Positions 61,181-64,000 of a stretch of DNA of 64,000 nt are shown here, piece by piece; the stretch's first letter is position 1, and each line of letters begins with the position of its first letter. Under the pieces are notes generated by a model. The model was not told the DNA's origin, searched no databases, and saw only the letters and a list, made by a program, of their open reading frames with translations. The translations under genes and the position numbers were made by a program. This DNA is from JABFRZ01 sp964631945 (GTDB taxonomy: Bacteria; Planctomycetota; UBA1135; GCA-002686595), in the NCBI GenBank assembly GCA_964631945.1, contig CAZWAY010000010.1, forward strand, positions 1 through 64,000, in the 5' to 3' direction.

Positions 61181-62188
61181 ATGATCCTCACGACCCTCGC
61201 ACTGACGGCTCTCCTCCCCGCCCAGGTCGCCCCGCACGACTCGCGCCCGCAGCGCTCGTTCCGCTTCGTCTACAGCGCGAGCGTGCCCGAGGTCGCGGCC
61301 GGGGCGAAGCAGGTGCGTCTGTGGATCCCCGTCCCGCTCGACACCCCCGACCAGACGATCACGGCGCTCCAGCTCGAGGCCAAGAGCGCGGCCGACGTCG
61401 CGCGCGTCGCCGGCGCCAAGGCCGCCGACCTGAAGGACGGCGCCCAGGGCGGCCTGAAGTGGAGCTTCCACGACATCGGCGGCGGTTTCGGACGCTCGCT
61501 GTGCGTCGAGACGGCCGGGAAGCCGCTCGAGCTCGAGCTGGCCTTCGACGTGACGCGCTTCGAGACCAAGGGCGGTGGCAAGGCCAGCGCCGACGAGCTG
61601 GCGCGCCTGACGAAGCCCGAGCCGATGATCCCGCTGAACGGCAAGGTCGCGGCCATCGCGGCCTCGCTCAAGACGCCCGAGGACCCCGAGCAGGTCGCGC
61701 ACGCGCTCTACGAGCACACGCTCGAGCGGATGAAGTACGACAAGCCCGAGGGCGGGGCCTGGGGCCGCGGTGACGCCGAATGGGCCTGCGACTCACGCTT
61801 CGGCAACTGCACGGACTTCCACAGCTACTTCATGGGGCTCGCGCGCTCGAAGGGCCTGCCGGCGCGCTTCGAGATGGGCTTCTCGATCCCGGGCGGCGAC
61901 GACAAGGAAGCCAAGGTCGGCGGCTACCACTGCTGGGCCTACGTGTGGATCGAGGGCCACGGCTGGCTGCCGGTCGACATCTCCGAGGCCGACAAGAACC
62001 CCGGCAAGAGCGCGTACTTCTTCGGCACGCTCGACGCCGACCGCCTGACCATGACGGGTGGGCGCGACCTCACGCTCACGCCGACGCCCGCGGCCGGCAA
62101 GCTCAACTTCTTCGTCTACCCCTACGCGGAGGTGGACGGCACGAAAGCCGAGAACGTGACCAAGGCCTTCAAGCGCATCGCGCGCTGA
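61181..62188 (+). CDS. Secreted transglutaminase-like protein
   Basis: This 335-residue protein has a signal peptide (MILTTLALTALLPAQVAP). The C-terminal half is a transglutaminase-like domain with the papain-like triad Cys210 (GNCTDFHSYF), His250 (GGYHCWAYVW) and Asp266 (LPVDISEAD). The N-terminal half is a beta-rich domain (VRLWIPVPLDTPDQTITALQ). Such proteins act as peptidases or crosslinkers outside the cell; a specific substrate is not evident. It is divergent from the LysR gene, with 71 bases between, and is followed by a strong hairpin. Confidence 0.85.
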   Translation: MILTTLALTALLPAQVAPHDSRPQRSFRFVYSASVPEVAAGAKQVRLWIPVPLDTPDQTITALQLEAKSAADVARVAGAKAADLKDGAQGGLKWSFHDIGGGFGRSLCVETAGKPLELELAFDVTRFETKGGGKASADELARLTKPEPMIPLNGKVAAIAASLKTPEDPEQVAHALYEHTLERMKYDKPEGGAWGRGDAEWACDSRFGNCTDFHSYFMGLARSKGLPARFEMGFSIPGGDDKEAKVGGYHCWAYVWIEGHGWLPVDISEADKNPGKSAYFFGTLDADRLTMTGGRDLTLTPTPAAGKLNFFVYPYAEVDGTKAENVTKAFKRIAR

Positions 62189-62216
62189 CGGCGGCCGGGC
62201 GCCGGCGAGAGACAAC

Positions 62217-62254
62217 GAGAGGGGGCGAGGATCCGAGGATCCGCGCCCCCTCTC
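62217..62254. terminator. Bidirectional terminator hairpin
   Basis: GAGAGGGGGCG (62217-62227) and CGCCCCCTCTC (62244-62254) are perfect 11-base arms around a 16-base loop containing two GGATCC words. It lies between the transglutaminase stop (62188) and the stop of the convergent PKD gene (62279), so it can serve both. Confidence 0.7.
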
Positions 62255-62278
62255 TCCTTCCAGGGGTTGTTCCTCGGG

Positions 62279-64000
62279 CTACGGACCGATCAGGAGCTTC
62301 AGCGCGTCCGTCACACCGGTCTTGACGCCGTAGGTGATGCGTGCGTCGATCAGGTAGCCCTGCACGTAGACAGATTGCCCGATCCAGGAGAGCGCGGGCG
62401 GGATCGCCAGCGGAACCGGCGCGGGCGAGCCGGGCCTGCTCCACAGGCCACCGACGGTGGTCTTGAGCAGCACCCCGGGCGTGCGGTTCACCAGGATCTG
62501 GCCCAGCGCACCGGGGCCAGCCATGCCGAAGTTCACCAGGCCCGTGCCGCACGGATAGGCCGCGTCGGGCTGGGTGGACATCCACAGGTAGGCGCGCGAG
62601 TTCGGACCCTGCGTGCCGAGCGGGTTGTCGACGCCCAGCGACAGGTTCGTGCCGACGCGCGGGCTGCCGGCGAGCACCGTCAGGCTGCCGCGCACGAGCG
62701 GATCGCAGCCGTAGCGCAGGGCCGTGCCGCGCGCCTGCTCGAGCACCAGGTCGTCGATCAGCGCGTACGAGGGCGCCAGGTCCGCGCCGCGGTTGCCGAC
62801 CTGCATCGTCAGCGTGAAGCGCGTGTTGCGGGTGGAGTCCGGGAAGAGCGTGCGCAGCTCGGCGCGCACGTGCTGCACGGCCGTGCGCGGCAGTCCGAGC
62901 TCGACGGAGGTGTCGGGCGTCGGGTTGGTGCCGTCGGCGAAGTACAGGTTGACCGTGGTCTGCCCGTCGGTGACGTCCACGCTGGCCCAGTCGACGTCCA
63001 GCGTGTCGCCGCGCACGAAGGCCGCGTCGAAGGTCAACACGCTCAGCGGATCCTCCAGGTAGAAGCGCTGCTCGACGCCCGCGCCGCCGAGGGCCGGCGA
63101 GGTCACGCGACCCGGAGTCGTGGGCGGAAGGGCGAGGCTCGTGCCCGCCGAAGAGAGCCGCAGCCATTGCGCACCGTCGGCCGGGAACGGCCCGTCCGGC
63201 AAGCCCGCGGCCGGCGCCACGCGGTGCTCGGTGCCGGCGAGCACCGTCCAGGCGCCGCTCGGCAGGGCATTGGGCGTCTGCTCCTCGAAGGAGGGATCGG
63301 CCAGGCCGCGCGGGACCGAGATCACCGTCACGAGATCGATCAGCTCGACCTCGTCCGTCCCGCCCGGCCCGGTGGCGACCAGCTTCACCGTGTAGACGCC
63401 GGGCGCGATGTAGGTGTGGATCGGGTTCGTGTCGGTGGCGAGCGAGCCGTCACCGAAGGTCCAGGCACGAGCGGTGACGCTGCCGCTGGTGAGGTCGGTG
63501 AAGGCGACCGTCAGCGGATCGATGCCGTACAGCACGTCCGCGACGAAGGCCGCGTCCGGCGCGGGCGGGCTCTGCACCGCGATCAGTCCGGGCTTGAGCT
63601 CGACGTCGTTGCCGCCGGGACCCGTGACCGTGAGCGCCACGGTGAACGCGCCGGCCTGCAGGTAGGTGTGCTGCGGATTGCGCTCGTTGCTGGTGGCGCC
63701 GTCCCCGAAGTTCCACGACCAGGCCGTGACCTCGCCGCTGCTCGCCTCCTGGAACTGCACCGCCAGCGGCGCGAGCCCGCCCAGCACGTCACAGCCGAAG
63801 TCGGCGGTCGGCGGCGGGACGTCCGTCACCACCACGTAGTCGGTGCGCGTCAGGGTCGTCGGCCCGCTGGCGTTGGTGAGCGTGAGCGCCACGGTGAAGC
63901 GTCCGGCCGTGGTGTAGACGTGGGTCGGGCTCGTCTCGGTGCTGGTCGCGCCGTCACCGAAATCCCAGGTGCGTCCCGAGATCAGGCCGCTGGAGGAGTC
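62279..64000 (-). CDS. Secreted multi-PKD-domain protein (N-terminus beyond window)
   Basis: The frame stays open to the right edge, so the N-terminus is missing; 573 codons are visible. Three PKD units are recognised by their WDFGDG-type motif: WDFGDGATSTE at the edge, WNFGDGATSNE and WTFGDGSLATD, each followed by a YxxAGxFTVxLxxTGPG-like strand. A lectin-like beta-sandwich domain then follows (ADPSFEEQTPNALPSGAWTV to YALIDDLVLEQARG). The C-terminal 140 residues form the module ending PALSWIGQSVYVQGYLIDAR then GVTDALKLLIGP, which resembles the end of the FG-GAP protein at 50391. PKD proteins are extracellular and commonly involved in adhesion or polymer binding. Confidence 0.85.
   Translation of the reverse strand, partial: DSSSGLISGRTWDFGDGATSTETSPTHVYTTAGRFTVALTLTNASGPTTLTRTDYVVVTDVPPPTADFGCDVLGGLAPLAVQFQEASSGEVTAWSWNFGDGATSNERNPQHTYLQAGAFTVALTVTGPGGNDVELKPGLIAVQSPPAPDAAFVADVLYGIDPLTVAFTDLTSGSVTARAWTFGDGSLATDTNPIHTYIAPGVYTVKLVATGPGGTDEVELIDLVTVISVPRGLADPSFEEQTPNALPSGAWTVLAGTEHRVAPAAGLPDGPFPADGAQWLRLSSAGTSLALPPTTPGRVTSPALGGAGVEQRFYLEDPLSVLTFDAAFVRGDTLDVDWASVDVTDGQTTVNLYFADGTNPTPDTSVELGLPRTAVQHVRAELRTLFPDSTRNTRFTLTMQVGNRGADLAPSYALIDDLVLEQARGTALRYGCDPLVRGSLTVLAGSPRVGTNLSLGVDNPLGTQGPNSRAYLWMSTQPDAAYPCGTGLVNFGMAGPGALGQILVNRTPGVLLKTTVGGLWSRPGSPAPVPLAIPPALSWIGQSVYVQGYLIDARITYGVKTGVTDALKLLIGP

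Noticed and set aside
1..64000. CRISPR arrays, insertion sequences, prophage genes, tRNA or rRNA genes
   Set aside because: I looked for regular short repeats, transposase or phage-like proteins and RNA gene landmarks and found none; short or diverged ones could have been missed by eye.

Overview
The window is GC-rich throughout (I estimate about 70 percent G+C) and almost entirely coding, with ATGA or GTGA start/stop overlaps inside operons. The gene content suggests Planctomycetota, perhaps a Saltatorellus-like lineage, with Myxococcota as the alternative. The reasons are many secreted proteins with FG-GAP, PKD, PQQ-propeller or carboxypeptidase-regulatory-like domains, an ECF sigma factor overlapping a Ser/Thr kinase gene, a secreted TPR-CHAT protein, and a recurring C-terminal module in two secreted proteins. 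This assignment is inference; there is no rRNA or other marker gene in the window.

Layout. 0-6.2 kb: end of a coiled-coil membrane protein, a YHS-domain lipoprotein, and a four-gene leftward operon ending in a 1055-residue carboxypeptidase-regulatory-like protein. 6.2-12.3 kb: an OsmC-like protein, a TPR lipoprotein, then a two-component system beside two secreted proteins, one PepSY-like. Three copies of a related GTAAT/GATAA motif lie in the promoters of this cluster. 12.3-15.2 kb: electron-transfer subunits of an NAD-linked formate dehydrogenase. 15.2-19.2 kb: the secreted CHAT protein. 19.3-25.1 kb: a surface-glycan cluster (GT-C-like proteins, GT9 transferase, methyltransferase). 25.2-28.2 kb: a serine hydrolase convergent with the catalytic subunit of formate dehydrogenase.

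28.4-38.0 kb: secreted proteins, a cytochrome b562-like protein, a second serine hydrolase, the sigma factor/kinase pair and a PQQ-type propeller. 38.0-46.3 kb: a Tiki/ChaN-like protein, a TMTC-like TPR membrane transferase, a phosphatase-like lipoprotein, a thioredoxin fold without cysteines, a Nudix hydrolase, an OPT transporter and an M64 peptidase. 46.3-50.2 kb: Dps divergent from OxyR, a GNAT protein and RmuC. 50.4-64 kb: FG-GAP protein, aldehyde dehydrogenase, PQQ propeller, PAS-GGDEF-EAL protein, an EgtB-like enzyme, a LysR regulator, a transglutaminase and the C-terminal part of a PKD protein that runs off the right edge.

The most interesting item is the formate dehydrogenase. Its catalytic gene (26270-28249) reads through an in-frame UGA that sits at the selenocysteine position of the family and is followed by a good bacterial SECIS hairpin. 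This gene lacks the N-terminal [4Fe-4S] domain that normally begins the catalytic subunit. The missing domain forms the C-terminus of the ferredoxin-type subunit encoded about 13 kb away (12268-13323). The active site therefore appears to be assembled from two separately encoded polypeptides. A LysR regulator resembling the selenium-metabolism group lies at 60.2-61.1 kb. Family calls are recognised from sequence by eye; no database search was possible.
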